A DNA stretch of 64,000 bases from Malurus cyaneus samueli (lineage: Eukaryota > Chordata > Aves > Passeriformes > Maluridae): contig CM019219.1 of NCBI GenBank assembly GCA_009741485.1, positions 7,507,081 through 7,571,080 on the forward strand, given 5' to 3'. A program made the translations under genes and the position numbers. The notes beneath the pieces are model-generated. The model made no database searches. It had not been told where the DNA came from and saw only the letters and a list, made by a program, of their open reading frames with translations. Positions 9,640 through 22,900 of the stretch are shown here, piece by piece. Positions within the stretch are counted from its first letter, which is position 1. Every line of letters starts with the position of its first letter.

Positions 9640-12600
9640 CAAACTTTCGAGGCTGAGCTAATTCAGTGCAAATAATTAACCATGCTTCAAATATTGTTTA
9701 ATGTTCAACAGATTGCCCTGATCAAATAAATGCATCCTGTCCAGGTAATTGCTGCATTGACCACTGGCAAATGTTTCAGATCAGTAAGTATCAAAGATGG
9801 GAATATATAAACTAACAATAAAAACCAATATATGTCTTGGATTAGAAATATCTTTCAACAATTATTATCAATTGGAAAATAAGTATGAATCATACTTACT
9901 TCTCTCCCACCTGAAAAATAATGAGATCTAGTTACACAATATATGAATTTTTAAAAATATCGAAGTGTTAGGTTTTTATTATTTTCTAAATATCAGACAT
10001 GAAACACAGTTCATATTCTAAAGCTTTTGTCCACTGACGTGAGAACTGGGATTTATTGTTTTAAATAAAAATTTAAATTCTTGAGTAACCTCTAGTGTCC
10101 TGAGGCTGAAGCATTTGTAGCAACAGTAGCAAGGAAATCAGGAAATCAGCAAGAATAAACAACTTTCTATTGAGGAAATGCTGACAAACTTTCACTGATC
10201 GGGTATTTTTGTGTTACAAAAACAAATGAAGTGACCATTATTTATCCGGGACAGTTTAGAACCTGAAAAGAAAGAAGGTGATAGAAATAGCGTGCACATG
10301 TTGAAATAAGAGGAAGAAAATAATGAAATCCCAAGGGCTTCATCATTTCCCATCCTGAACGTGATTTTGTGGTGAAAAGGACAGTTGAGAGCACTCGATT
10401 GCAGTGAGAAGTGCTGAAATTTGGATGCCAGAGAACCGTGTTCCTGATGGTTCCTCACTGTGGAGCACGAACAGTCCCAAAGGAGATTTCATACACCAAA
10501 AAAATACACAAAAAAAATCGGTTATGCTGACTATGCCACTGTGCACACCTTAAGCAGGTGCCTAGAAGCAGTAAATGTTTGAGATTTATTGTGTTGGTGG
10601 CCAGTCACAAATACAAGTTTATGAAATTCCAGATTCTTTAACTAGTTAGAAAGACAGCAAGATAAAAGGAGTTAGATAACACACGACTTTATGTAATGTG
10701 TCCTTGAGTAAGCTGATTTGCACTGAATTTTAATAGAGCCCTGATTCATCAAATCTCAAACAGAATTAAGGTATGGACTGGATCCTAATAACATCATGCT
10801 TTATATCCATGAAAGATAAATTAAAGGATGCAAAACTGCTATTGACAAACATTGATTATATGTACTTTGATGGACTTTGAAGTTGTGCCAGATGCGTCTT
10901 GTCAGCCTCCAAAGTTTTCTTTTAAATCTCATTGCATAAGGCTTTTACTTTTTAATTATTTTTTCCCTCAGCCTCTTTGATCAAGGAAAAATGTAGATCA
11001 TATTTGTGTGATGCTATTTCCTATGCATTTTATTTAGATATGCCCTTGTGCACAGCTCATGATATGTAAAAAACTCTACATGGCACGTAGTGATCTTACC
11101 CTGTTATCCTGGGTGCTATTTAATACTTAATTGACCTTCTCAAGCTGCTAAGTGCAATCCTGCCATGTGCAGAGAGGTAGCACAATGCTCAGGGTCTTTT
11201 TATGCCACATAAATCTACACAATGAGGTGCAAGAGATGAAGCTGCTTGTCTCTCTTTGTTCACAGAAGGATTTTCACCGAGAATGTCCAGTGGATCCATT
11301 TCATTTTGCCCCCTGACCATAGCAAAGTGGTCCTTTTGTCAGACCCAATGGCAAGGCAAACCTCTCTGCAGCTTCTGATGCTTTTAGGAGATGGACTGAA
11401 GTTTAAACAAGAAGTTTAAACAAGTGCAAGTCCTTCTTTCCCTTTCCTATATATGGAAATATTTTGTCAGCAGGGAGCTTCAAAAAAAACTGAAAAGAGG
11501 TTTTGGAACCATTTTTTTGATATTTCAAAGTTGCTTTCCTTGTCCACCAGGGTATGGCAAACTCTTTCAGGGCACAGGGGTGCATGAAGCATAGTGCTGT
11601 GCATGGCAAAAGGCTTCAAAGGTAATGCAGGAGTCAGGTACAGGCATCCCTTTTTTTGGGAATGGACCATTTCCTCTATCTCCAAGCCCATCCTAGTGAT
11701 CATGATTTATACATCAGACACAAAGCATTTCTCTGTGACAGTTTAGATTCTTCAAACACTAAACATGGACAAAAAATATCTAAAACCATCAAATCCTTTA
11801 AAATTGAGAATAAGATGAGTAGGTGAAACCAAAAGTTTTAAGTACTGGATCAGAATTGGGGTGGTCTGGGGCTTTCTGCATAGCTGTTAATATTGCCTTG
11901 AACAAATAATTTATTCTCAATATTCCTTCATTTCACTCACAAAATCGTGTGTAGTAACTCCTCTACTTTCACTATGTTCTGTCTGTTTAGTTAATAAACT
12001 CTTCTAGCTCACTATTTTTTCCTGTATTAATGAGCAGCTGCAGGCAAAAGACATGCCCTGTCCTAGCTGTGATGTCTACTATAAAGGAAGGAAAAGAATA
12101 ACCTAAAACACTGTAGTCTCAAATGATTTATCTGGTATTATACTAAGTATTATTCTGTGTAATGCTTGAGCACCTTTGGTTGCCAGAAAAAACAGCAGAA
12201 ACATTACTTTGTCCTTTTTTTCCCCCTCTGAAATGGGAATTTCCACTGGAAAAATATTACCCTTGGATATTTTTCTGCCACTGTACAGATCACTTGAATT
12301 CTGATCCTGGAAAACATTTGGAGCCCTTCCTGGCTGATAATTCTTCTCCATCCTCCAATACAAATGAATATTCTGTGCTGGATCTACCTACCAGTGTCTG
12401 GTGTGTGTGGATAATTATGCTGTTAGACACACCAACTGCAGATCTAGTTATTAACACAAAATAAACAAATCCCCACAGCTGTGAGAGAAGGGAGAAAATT
12501 CTGAAGATAAAAGCAAGATAAAAACATCTACTGTGTGACTCTAACAAAAGCAGAAGTTCTAGAAATATTTGCTGACATCAGCCCACCAGAGCACAAGCCA

Positions 12601-13984
12601 GGCTCTTATAGGGTAAGGGCATCTTTCTTCAGAGCCAGCAGCAATGCCATGGAATATGCATGGATGCTTTGACTTTGGCCTTTTCCACTGCTAGCATTTT
12701 GTGGCTTTGTTTAATTAACCTAATATTTCAAAAGCATGGTCGTGCTTCCTCTTCAATGTTGTCTTCACTTCCATTAAATGCAAGCCCGTTTCAAAATGCA
12801 AATTAAAATGAGAAAGCAGAAGGTCTATTATTTCTCTTTATCCAGAAGGATTGGAGTTGAAAGAGAGTATAGGGAACTGGCTTTTAATATAAAATCTGGA
12901 AAGTGGAGGAGGGGTATTCTCTATGAGAAATTCATCTGGGTGCAGAAAGCCAGCATGAGGTCTAGACATCCCTTAAATCAACATTTAAAGAGTTGTGGTT
13001 GCATTTTGTTCCACAATTCTCTCTAGCAGCACATTCCCAGTGATGGTTTCAATTCTTGGGCTCGGATCAAAAGCACAGTAAAAAATTTCAAGACAATCAA
13101 ACAAACAAAAGACAGAATAAATGCAGGCAGCAGAAAGTTCTGTTGGACGTGCAAGAGGGCTCTTCTCTCATCCACTCTGCTGTAACCCAGAAGGAACACA
13201 TCAAAGGCAAAGCTGGTGCTGAGCTGATTGGAGAGAGAGGCAATCCCACCCCAGTGATGCACACCAGGACCTGCAGCCTTTCTCTGGCACTGATTTGGTA
13301 CCAAACTCTTCCTCTGAAGGTGAATGAACACCACCCAGCCCTGGAAGAGCAACCCACAGCAATGGAAATTTGTCCATGTGCTCAGCCAAAGATTGGCAGG
13401 CACCTGGCCAAAAGATTTTCTGTCCTCTTCTGGTCTCTTGGGTGTTCTTTTATATCTTTCTTAGAGCAGCTCCAGATATTCTTGTCAGCTGTGCTGCTTT
13501 CTGAGCCCCTTTCTGTGTCTTGGAGCTGCCTGCTAAAAGCATTAAAACTGTAAAGTGGTGGATGAAGGAAGACAGTTTTGCTTTCAAGCTGAAAAACATG
13601 CATCAAAGCCCCTGTAGTAAATTTGCAGAGTATTAAAAACAAACAAAATCTGACCGTAGGGTAACATCATTTTAGGAAAGATGCGATGGCCTACCTCAAA
13701 GTCTGCATTTAATGTGCACAGCTCTCACTTAACCTGCCTAGCTATAAATCCCAAGGGCCAAATTCTGTCCAACCATCCTAAAAGAGATATTTTTAGACTG
13801 CAAAGGTAGAGCTAATATAGCCTCTCTGCTCCAGTTACCAAACACCTCCTCCACAGGCCCCATTGGTCGTTCTCCAGACAAAGTGGAGAGCAGCAATGTT
13901 AATCTGAGGGAACTCAGACAAGCAGAGATGTAATAAAATATGACTCCCATGCTATTTTGCATGCATTTAGAGGCAATCACAAAT
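9640..13984. other. AT-rich non-coding, nothing recognised
   Basis: Mostly AT-rich sequence without recognisable transposons. A short direct repeat of GTTTAAACAAGAA occurs at 11400-11424. Between 13023 and 13553 frames of 80-165 codons stay open on both strands, but their translations resemble nothing known and overlap each other, so I treat the region as stop-poor non-coding sequence. Confidence 0.45.
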
Positions 13985-14005
13985 NNNNNNNNNNNNNNNN
14001 NNNNN
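13985..14005. other. Assembly gap (21 N)
   Basis: Twenty-one consecutive N bases interrupt otherwise unremarkable AT-rich sequence. The true length of the missing sequence is unknown. Confidence 0.99.
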
Positions 14006-17000
14006 TAATTGCTTCAATTTTTTATATTTTTTCCCTCCCATTTGCTGTAGTGTTGTTACTTTAAAGAGGAGTCACACACTTTTCATCGAGTCATCACTAA
14101 TTTTCAGGAAAAGAATCCAACAGGTGATCATAGAGTAATACACAAACTAAATACCTGGGAATTCTTTGGCAGAATAATTTAGTATGCTGTTCAATTAACT
14201 GTGTGAATGACTGAAATAACATAGACAGGTAACTTCAGGTACAACATTGCACAAGAATTAAGAGCACAGCTATGCAGTTCTGACAGAACCAACAAATATT
14301 ACTTCAGTAAGAATTATACAAATACTTTACTCTCCTAAAGCATTTAGATTTCCATCTGCAGCACACTAAATAAGTATCCAAAACAGATTTTTAGTTTGCA
14401 TTTATTGTCTAACAGTCATTGTTGCATATTGACAGAATTATTCACCAGAATGGCCAGCTGAAAGGATGTACATGGTGGTAGATCCTGCCTTAGCTTCTTG
14501 TTTTCCTGAGTGGAGGTGGTGACATGAGTAGCCTTATGTCATGTTTATCTGGTCTTCATGTTCAACTTGGCTGGCCTGGTGTGGTGAGCAGGGCCAATTT
14601 TGTTGAGCATAAAGATATTGATTTAATTTCAAGCCCAGCTTCCCCAGGTTACAATTCCTCATTTGGTTCCCTCATGTCATGTCCATGCTTTGACCTGGAT
14701 TTTCTTACTGGAAAGCTATTTTTTCTGTAGACACTGATCCAGCATTCCAGCTCGTTTTTCACATAGTTGGAGTCAAACATGTATTTTTTTAATTTAAGAT
14801 TCTGAAGACTGTAACAGAAGCAGCACAGCATGGTGTGCACTTTTCTGCATGTAACAGTGGCAACCACAAGTAAAACTGATTATGGTTTTTATCAGACTTT
14901 CTGGGATGAGAAAGTCATCTCTTCAGCAGCAATGTTACATGTGAGCACCAGATTGATAACTGTGGGGTAATAGTTTGTGAGTTAGTCACCAGAACTGTGA
15001 GCAGATTCTAAGGGATTTTGTGTCCTTTTTCCACTTAATTCATCCTTACCTTCCTCTGAAAACTTCAGCCACTGTTCTTCCCCCCGGTTCACTGTGTTCA
15101 GCACCATCTGCTTCCCTCTGGTTCTCTTCAACCAGCCTTTCTTGGACTAAGCAGCTCTCAAAGCTCTTTTTTTTCCGTTTTCCACTGTCCAACTTCTGTT
15201 CTCATTACAATCAAACTTTGCAGGTTTTAAAGATACACTTGGAAGGTACCAAGAGCCAAAACTGGTGAAAATGAAGGGAACAAGATATTTGCAGCCCAGG
15301 GCATCTCTGTACCCCCACCAGCACAGCCTTCAAAGGGCCAGACTGGGAATGGACAGACCCAGCACCATGAAAAATGAGAAATGAAGGGAAATTCAGACCC
15401 TGTCCAGTGAGGCCTCTCTTGTTAACAGCCAGGAACTGTACGAGTTCTCTGGAAAGTCACCATGGTTTTCTTGCTTCCAAGTCCTAAACTAAAAATTGAG
15501 TATTTTTAAGGTCAAGAAACTTTTATATGAGCCTACCATGACAATATTTCATGATAGCAGCAGTCAAATTCCTCCTTTCCTAGCCCTTGATAATAAATAA
15601 AACTGGCTGACAATCTCCCTGTGATGCATCATAGTCTCCCAGAAAGAAGAAAAGAAGCAAGAGTCATTATGTTCCTGTGAAAAGCTTCACAAAGAGGATA
15701 TCAGTGAATCCTTTTGGCTGTTGATGAAAAGAACTTTTTTGGAAAAAGTTGGTATTTTGTGTGTAAAGCAGCATACAGTAGGTTAAAGTAGTCCCCTAAG
15801 CTTTCACTGCAAATTTTGGATGTGGAGGTGCTGGTATGGGTAGCAGCACGTATCAGTGTTTACATTAAAAGTAATTACAGTGATGTTATAATTACTTCTA
15901 AGCCAGGCATTGCAAAACAGAATAATTTATTGTTAAACTTCATGCAAATGTGCTCCAAAGTGGAACTGATTCCTGAACAACCTGATCTCAGCTCTTTAGT
16001 GACATGTTGAAGGCAACAAAGCAATATGGTTACATTATTTTGAAGGCTGTGGTCTGTTAAAACAGTACATGATTTTTTAAATGAGTACTTATTTTATTTC
16101 CCCTTTCCCTTCACCATGGTGTCTCCCTAACACAAAGGTTTCTCCTCTCTGACACCTTCACTTGTGCACCTGAGTGGGACCCCTGAAGCTGAAACAAAAA
16201 AAAACCCTCAAGGGAAGGAACTTTCACACCCTGTACAGGATCCTTTGGAAGAAGAGGCTTCAGGCAGGAGAAAAAACTGAAAAACCCATTTTCCCTGGCC
16301 CCTGAAGCTGTGCCTGAACAGATTCTCCCATGAGGGAGCTGCCCAGCTCCTGCCATCACATCCAGCAGGGATTCAGACAGACAGACACTGCACAGAAATC
16401 CCTTTTGCTTTGTCTTTGGCTCCATCCTTCCAGCAGCCTGCTCCATGCGCTGGGTGCTCAAGTAAATTCCAGAGGAAGGAAAAATGTCTGAAGTTACCCC
16501 TTCCCATTCCTTCTCTGCCCTTCCCTCCCCAAGCAGATGTACCCCTTCCATGGCCCATATTCATAAACTTTTTTCTTCTTTGAGTGATTTTCATATTCTG
16601 AAACAGCATCATTGAATTTTGCTTATTTAAGGCAAGACGGCTCATGTCAGAAAATGTTTGCTAGATTGGGTCTCATTTTGTAACATTTCCCCTCAAAGGA
16701 TGATTCAATGATGCATCTTAGAATCAGATTCCAGAGAGGGAACTAAAAGAAACATCAATAAAAAAAAGAAACTGTGAGGAAGCTAAATATAGAACAGGCC
16801 AATATGAATTAAACAACATCCTAGAAATCTTCACACAATAATTGATTTGCTCATTTGTACTTCTTTCTATTCTTTAATCTTTCAGCAGGGCTTCAATCCT
16901 CCCCCCATTGCTTTTTTAATATTCTCTGTTCATCTGTTGTCTACAATATTGTTTCTGATCTCTCTCATCCCATCAATCATCTATAAAAAGAGACTAGTCC

Positions 17001-19898
17001 ACACACTCTGGTCTCCAATCCTAATGACTGTAAAGAACTAATCACCTAAACTGAGTGATGTTCATTGTTGTAAGTGTCTCTTTGATTTATTAAACATCTC
17101 TGTATAAATTCCTGCGTGTTTTGCAAGTTGTTTCCTAGAACCTGTGTGAAGGCACTTTGAAATCCTAAAACTGCCTGCTTATGGGGTTTTTGGTTCACCT
17201 AATAAATGGATTCTTGTCATGAAAAATGAGTTTTTACTTAACTGAAAGGACCACTCAATTCCAAATTCAGGTCAGAGCCTCAGTTTGAGCTTCCCCTGAA
17301 TACACAGCAAACTTACAAAGGCCTCTCATATACACTTTATATTAATTTGAAAATCCCGAGTGCATTGCTTTGGGATGCCTGCCTGCTGATGGAGAGCCAC
17401 AGACACTATGGAAATACTCCTAACAATGGCATTTTCCACAGCTGTCTCTTTCCCATGCTGTTGCAAACTCTTCAGTTAAGCAAGCAGACTTCCAATCTGA
17501 TTAATTAAAGTTTAAGAACTGAATATATTCACAACCTGTCCTCACCAAGGCAATGTTTTCAGCACCATGCTGTTGATGTGCGAGTGCCCTGCACAGTGAT
17601 GGGGTGGGATTTGAGTGCTGAAGTAACTTTTTGTACCTTTTGAAGGGCCCTTTTTGACCATGCATGGATGGTGAAGCCACTCAGTGCCCACCAAGGGATC
17701 AGGGTGGCACCCAAGCTGGGGATTCTAAAAAGGGTGCAAAATCCAGGTTTTGGGAACTGTGTCCCCGTCTAACCCGGTCTCACTTGAAAGGGAAAGCGAT
17801 GCTAAGGACAGAGCAGGATTCAACACGAGCAAGGTGTGTCTGAAGACAGTGTGAGGCTTTTGAAAGAGCCCAACCTGATGTTCTCACAAGCTGATTGTCA
17901 AAAATGGGAGCTAGACAAAGCACTAAATGGGCACAGCTGTGGGAAGAACCACACTCAGGGTACAACACTCAAAACACAGGGCTAATTTTGCCAAAAAAAC
18001 CTTCTCTGAGCCTTTCATGCTTTTTCACCTTAGGGTGCAGGACTAGAAAGAAAAGGTATAAAGAGTTTGAATGAGGCCATTCTGGGAAGGATTCTTTGCC
18101 AATGAGAATGGCACTCCCCCTTCTCATGCTGGATTTGCACAGAGTATATCGAGTCCCTGCTAAAAATAAATGCATATTCCTTAATGCTCACCCCAGTCTT
18201 TACATCAGTCCCTGGCTAATGAACCAGCCACTGTTACAGGCGGGTGAGCTTCATGCATTGATTGCCTTAGTGCCTCATACTAAGTAAAAAGGACGTTAAT
18301 AATCTTATTATTACAGAACCATCATGAAAACTCATAAATATAGATTCAACGGTTAACACCACAAATCTGTGAAAACCCTTTTTTCAGCACAGTATGGGCA
18401 TAGAGTTATGCTGTCAGAAAAAAAAGAAGTGGGGAAAAAGTAAGTATGAATTATTCTACAGATTTGCCCACTTTTTATGTTTACAAAACATGCACCGATA
18501 CCTTACAGATTTTGTGTTCTGTAACCATTAGCAAAAGAGTCTCCTACAACCCTCTGGTAAGGGTGCATTAAATCTTGGTAAATCTTGGTTTGGTAAATAT
18601 AACTCATATGGGTTTCCTTTTCACTGTTGGGTTAACAGATTGAGCATTACCCTTAGAATAAGATTTTGTTTCCTTGTATTCCTTTTAGCATCCAAAATTT
18701 GCTATTTGCCTGTACCTCAGGATCTCAAACATCAGTGTTTTGTGATTGCAGGTGTTGCCTAGAGTAGCCAGAGAAAGTGATTAGCTTCCCCAAAAATGCC
18801 CAGGCTCACAAAGCACTGTAACACAGAAACACAGCACAAGAGGGATCTTCTCTCTCTTTTTTTTATTTAAAGGAAAATGTGTCAACGATATTGGGGTAGA
18901 GGGTGAATTATTTGCTTTCCCTAAATAACTGAAAAAGTAATACAGATAAAGTAGATTTAGATTTCTGTTCAAGCAACTATTCAAGAACCCGATTAGTGAA
19001 GTTTGTAACATCCCCATTATCTGTACTCACACATATATTCAAACATATATACATAGTTTCAGTAAAAATATATTACTATTAATATTAGGTGAGAGCACTC
19101 CATTACCCTCTTACAAGAACATGAATAAATAATAACAATCTGCAGTACTGGTGTCAGCATCTTTATCACCGGCGCTGATTTGGGCTGGATGATTTCCAAA
19201 CTTTCAGGAAGGAGATATTCATTTCTATTCTGAGAAGCCCCACGCAGGGGAGCGTCACACAAATGGACAAGGATTAGGGACAACAGAAAATTTCTACCTG
19301 TGTGAACTCCCTGCACCACTAAAAGGCTTGCAGGGAGAAATGTTTTTAAAGAGCTTCAGAAGTAAAGCACAGGCAGGGGAGAGGCTTTGCCTTGTGAGAA
19401 AAAGAGCACCAACAGGAGAGCTGAAAGCTCACAAAGAATTTATCCCCCAAAGAAGTCCAACCAAAACATCTGCTCAGAGTCGTATCTCACTGCTCTGCAG
19501 TTGGATCACCTAAACTAATACCACATCTTTAAAATATTTACTGATGATGGACTACATCTACAAATTTAGTAGCAGTGGTTTCACTGAGAAATGATCAGTG
19601 ATTTTTCTCAGTGCAACAACACCAGCAATTTCAAATCTGTTATCTTACAACTCTGCTTCTATCCATTTATTGTTTTTTTTTTCTCTCTTGTCAAAAAAAT
19701 GCTTCCCAAATCTCTTTGAGATAAATGTGGTGATGATTTAACATGTTTTGCAATTTGCTGAGCTTTAAACACGTTAGGAACCAACATAATATATTTTACA
19801 GCCCTGGTTTGGGAGAAAATCCTACATCTGGAAGAAAAGAAACAAAGACCTTCCTTTCCTGATTTGTGTGCGTGTTGTTTGGGTTTTATTTTCTTTTC
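14006..19898. other. Non-coding, nothing recognised
   Basis: No exon, RNA gene or transposon family is recognisable. An exact octamer ATGCAAAT lies at 15942-15949. A few short tandem duplications (for example of AAATCTTGGT near 18570) are present. Open frames are at most about 146 codons (16111-16551, minus) and look random. Confidence 0.45.
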
Positions 19899-19925
19899 TT
19901 TTTTTTTTTTTTTTTTTTTTTTTTT
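19899..19925 (+). repeat. Poly-T tract (27 T)
   Basis: Twenty-seven consecutive T residues are preceded by a T-rich stretch from about 19880. On the minus strand this would be a poly-A tail, but no retrocopy is recognisable beyond it. It is a likely length polymorphism and sequencing-error site. Confidence 0.95.
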
Positions 19926-22900
19926 CCAGAAAGATGGTTAGCTTGAGAGGCACAAGCAGTAAAGAAGACTGAAAGTAGTTAGTCTTGGTGGAGGTGAACT
20001 GTGCGGTTAGAGGGCAGGAAAGGAGGTCAGAGGTAGATATGATCAATACAATATTGCACAGGAATTGCCACAGCGGACACCTCGTGCCTACTTTGTGCGA
20101 GCACTTATAAATACCTGTCTGTATTGCCAATCCCTGGCTCAGCTGAAAAAGGTTCTGTGTCTTTGACGCGAGGCAAGAAGATCTCCATCCCCGCAGTTCT
20201 ACTGAGATTACTCAGCTGTGAACAGATAACTCGATACAAAGAAGAGGAAGAAAAAGCAAGGAAAAAAGTAGAAGCAGACAATTTCATAGAGCCCAAACCA
20301 GACAAGACTCTCTCTGATGACCAAGGGAAAAGCTTTGATAAACGGTAGGGCAGCTCCTCAAATCCAGGTCTCTGAAAGTGGGGGTGGAACACTGCAGGAA
20401 ATAATATGAGAGTCCCTGCTGTGGGAGTCAAGGGAGACAGGGAAAATAGTTCAGGTAATAAAAAAAATGTTAATATTACAAGAGTGGAATGCATCTGAGT
20501 ATAATTCCAGACTTTTAAGTTCAGTTTTCAAATCTTGGAGAAAGAAAGAGGCAGCCTGCTGCCATCTCACTAGTTTGTCACATTGGGTTTAAGGTATGGA
20601 ATAAATCAAAACTTTTTTTTTTTTTGGAACATGGTACAAAGAAATGCATTAATAATACATGAAAAAATGTTCATCACGTTGGTGTGCATCAGTGGAAACA
20701 CTATTTTAAAGCAACTATGAGCAACACATGAAAAGATTTGACCCAGGTTTCACTTCTGATGTGCCAGGGTGGGGGCAAGGTGAGCATTTCTCTTACCTAC
20801 TGATGTGTTACATCTGTGACTTCCCACTTGGGTAGAGGAGTCAGGTTCCCAAAGCAGGGATAATTTTTTTTCCTCTACAAGCAAGCAAGGAAGTTTGAAT
20901 CCTCTGAGCCACCCCCTCTAAGTGCATTCAAGAGGAACAGAGAGCGAAATAAAACAAAACCTCCCAGTTAGCTGGTAGCTGCCATGCCTTCTTTTCCTAT
21001 TCATGCTGAATGTTTAAATGTGTAAAGACTCTGATGTTTGCTGAGAGCAGCACTGGTATTTGTGCTCAGCACAGCACCAGTGCAGACACGGGACACACAC
21101 CTACATCCTGTGCCTTTCTAAAGGATTGTGATTTCCTTCCCTTCAGCTTCCAGATACACACTTTAAAACAAAAAAAAAAAATTAAAGGTTGTTCTGATTA
21201 AAAGTACACAATTTCTATTTATGGAAGAGCATAGCTGCAATAAATATTTGTTTCTAAGCCAGCTGAATCTATCAGCAATCAGAGTGTGGGAAAGATCAAA
21301 GGGAAGACAAGATAAACACAAAAATGTTGTTTGTGATTTGGATGGTGGAAGCGCCCAAATGCTCCACACAAAAATGGGGCCTCCTGCAGTCAGTGCTGTA
21401 CAAAAAAAGCAAGGTTTTCTGAATCACCAAAAATCTCAACAGGCAAATTTAACCTAAGGGGAGTGAAAACAGATTATCTCTGTTAGTGACCAGAATAAGG
21501 AAATGCTCATTTTGCCAGAGCATCTCTGGGTTGCAAGAGCTGTGGGCACCCTCTCCCCAGCTGGGGACGTGGTGACAAGAGGTACCTGGGCTCTGCCACC
21601 TCTGTGGGGCTCTCTGGCCAAGAGAGAGCCCTTGTGCTTCAGGAATAAAACAGCTTTGCTTCCACCAGCCCTTCCATGAGCTCCCTGTCCTCTCAGGGCT
21701 GCTCAAACACAGCCAAACCGGACAATTTCCTGCTCTTGGTGGACAGAGAGGGGGAGCAATGGACAGTTTTGTGACTGTGCTGCCCCATATGACAATCTGT
21801 GGTGCCCCACTGTCCAACACACACTGGAGGACACCTGAGCTGTGCCTGGACAATCAGAGAGGGAAGTGTGCTCGGCTCTGCCTGTCCTGCCCGGTGGGGG
21901 AACCTCATCTGACAGTCCTCAGAGGGCTCTCTGCACATTTCATTCTTTTCTCCATCACTCCATCACCCTCCTCGACCCAGATGTTCAGGTGGAGGGTGAA
22001 TTCACTGCTCCAGGGTCATTGTTCTCCCTATATATGCCTTCAGCCTGTTGTCACCATCTTCATTTGTAGTTTTGTGAACTACTTTTAACTTATTTAATAG
22101 ACTCTCACAATAGGAAAAAAGGCCCTAAGGAAGGAGAATAAAAGTTGTTACTTTGCTAAGACCTAGCCTGGCAAATTTCAGCTCAGAAACCCCAGAGAAT
22201 GCAGAAGAGATTAATGAAAATGCTGAGAATCACCATAATAATTCCAACTACCAGCACCAGTGTCAGCAGGCTCAGCAGGGCCTGTCATTAGAAAGCCCCC
22301 TTTTAAATGGGCGTCCCTCCTATTAGTTAAATTATCTACACTGTGGCGAAGAATATTCCAAGGTGACAGGAATTGGAACAGTACAGACTGCTAAAAATGA
22401 AAATCAGATAATTGCTCATAAATTACTTCTGGGGTCTTTCAAGATCTTTCAGTCTTGCTGACTGAAAGGCAAGTCATTCGGAATGCAATAATTAAAATAA
22501 AAGCTGCAACATATAGGAAATGTGGTTGGAAGGAAGATATTAAGAGATGTACTGTACCTGCATAAATTATCATCTGGTTTTTGATAGCATCCTGAATTCA
22601 CTCTTATTAAAACAGGTAAAGATGAGAACCTTGGCATGGAGAGCAACTCTGACTCTGTTCCCTGATCTTTTCCCTGGATCTTTACACTTATTCCAGCCAG
22701 GGGTAAAATGGGTCTGGAAATTATTGTGCTTTCTCAGTTTTTCTCCAGTCCTGTGTCTGTTTAATGCTCATCCCTGACCCCAGGGACCAGCAGATCTTCA
22801 AGGGTGGCACAGCAGCTCTCAGATCCCCTCATGCCTTCAGCCCCTTCAGAGAACGGAGACCGCCCTGCTCAAATGAATTGAAGGGAAAACCCCAAATTTC

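Noticed and set aside
9896..9912. Possible 9-nt microexon on the minus strand (TTTTTCAG, GTGGGAGAA, GTAAGT)
   Set aside because: So short a segment carries no information on its own, and AG...GT pairs at this spacing arise often by chance.
13023..13553. Overlapping 165-, 126- and 86-codon frames
   Set aside because: They lie on both strands over the same bases and no domain or splice structure is recognisable.
15096..15116. TTCAGCACCA resembling a REST/NRSF site
   Set aside because: Only the left half-site matches; the required right half is absent here and at the similar site near 17557.
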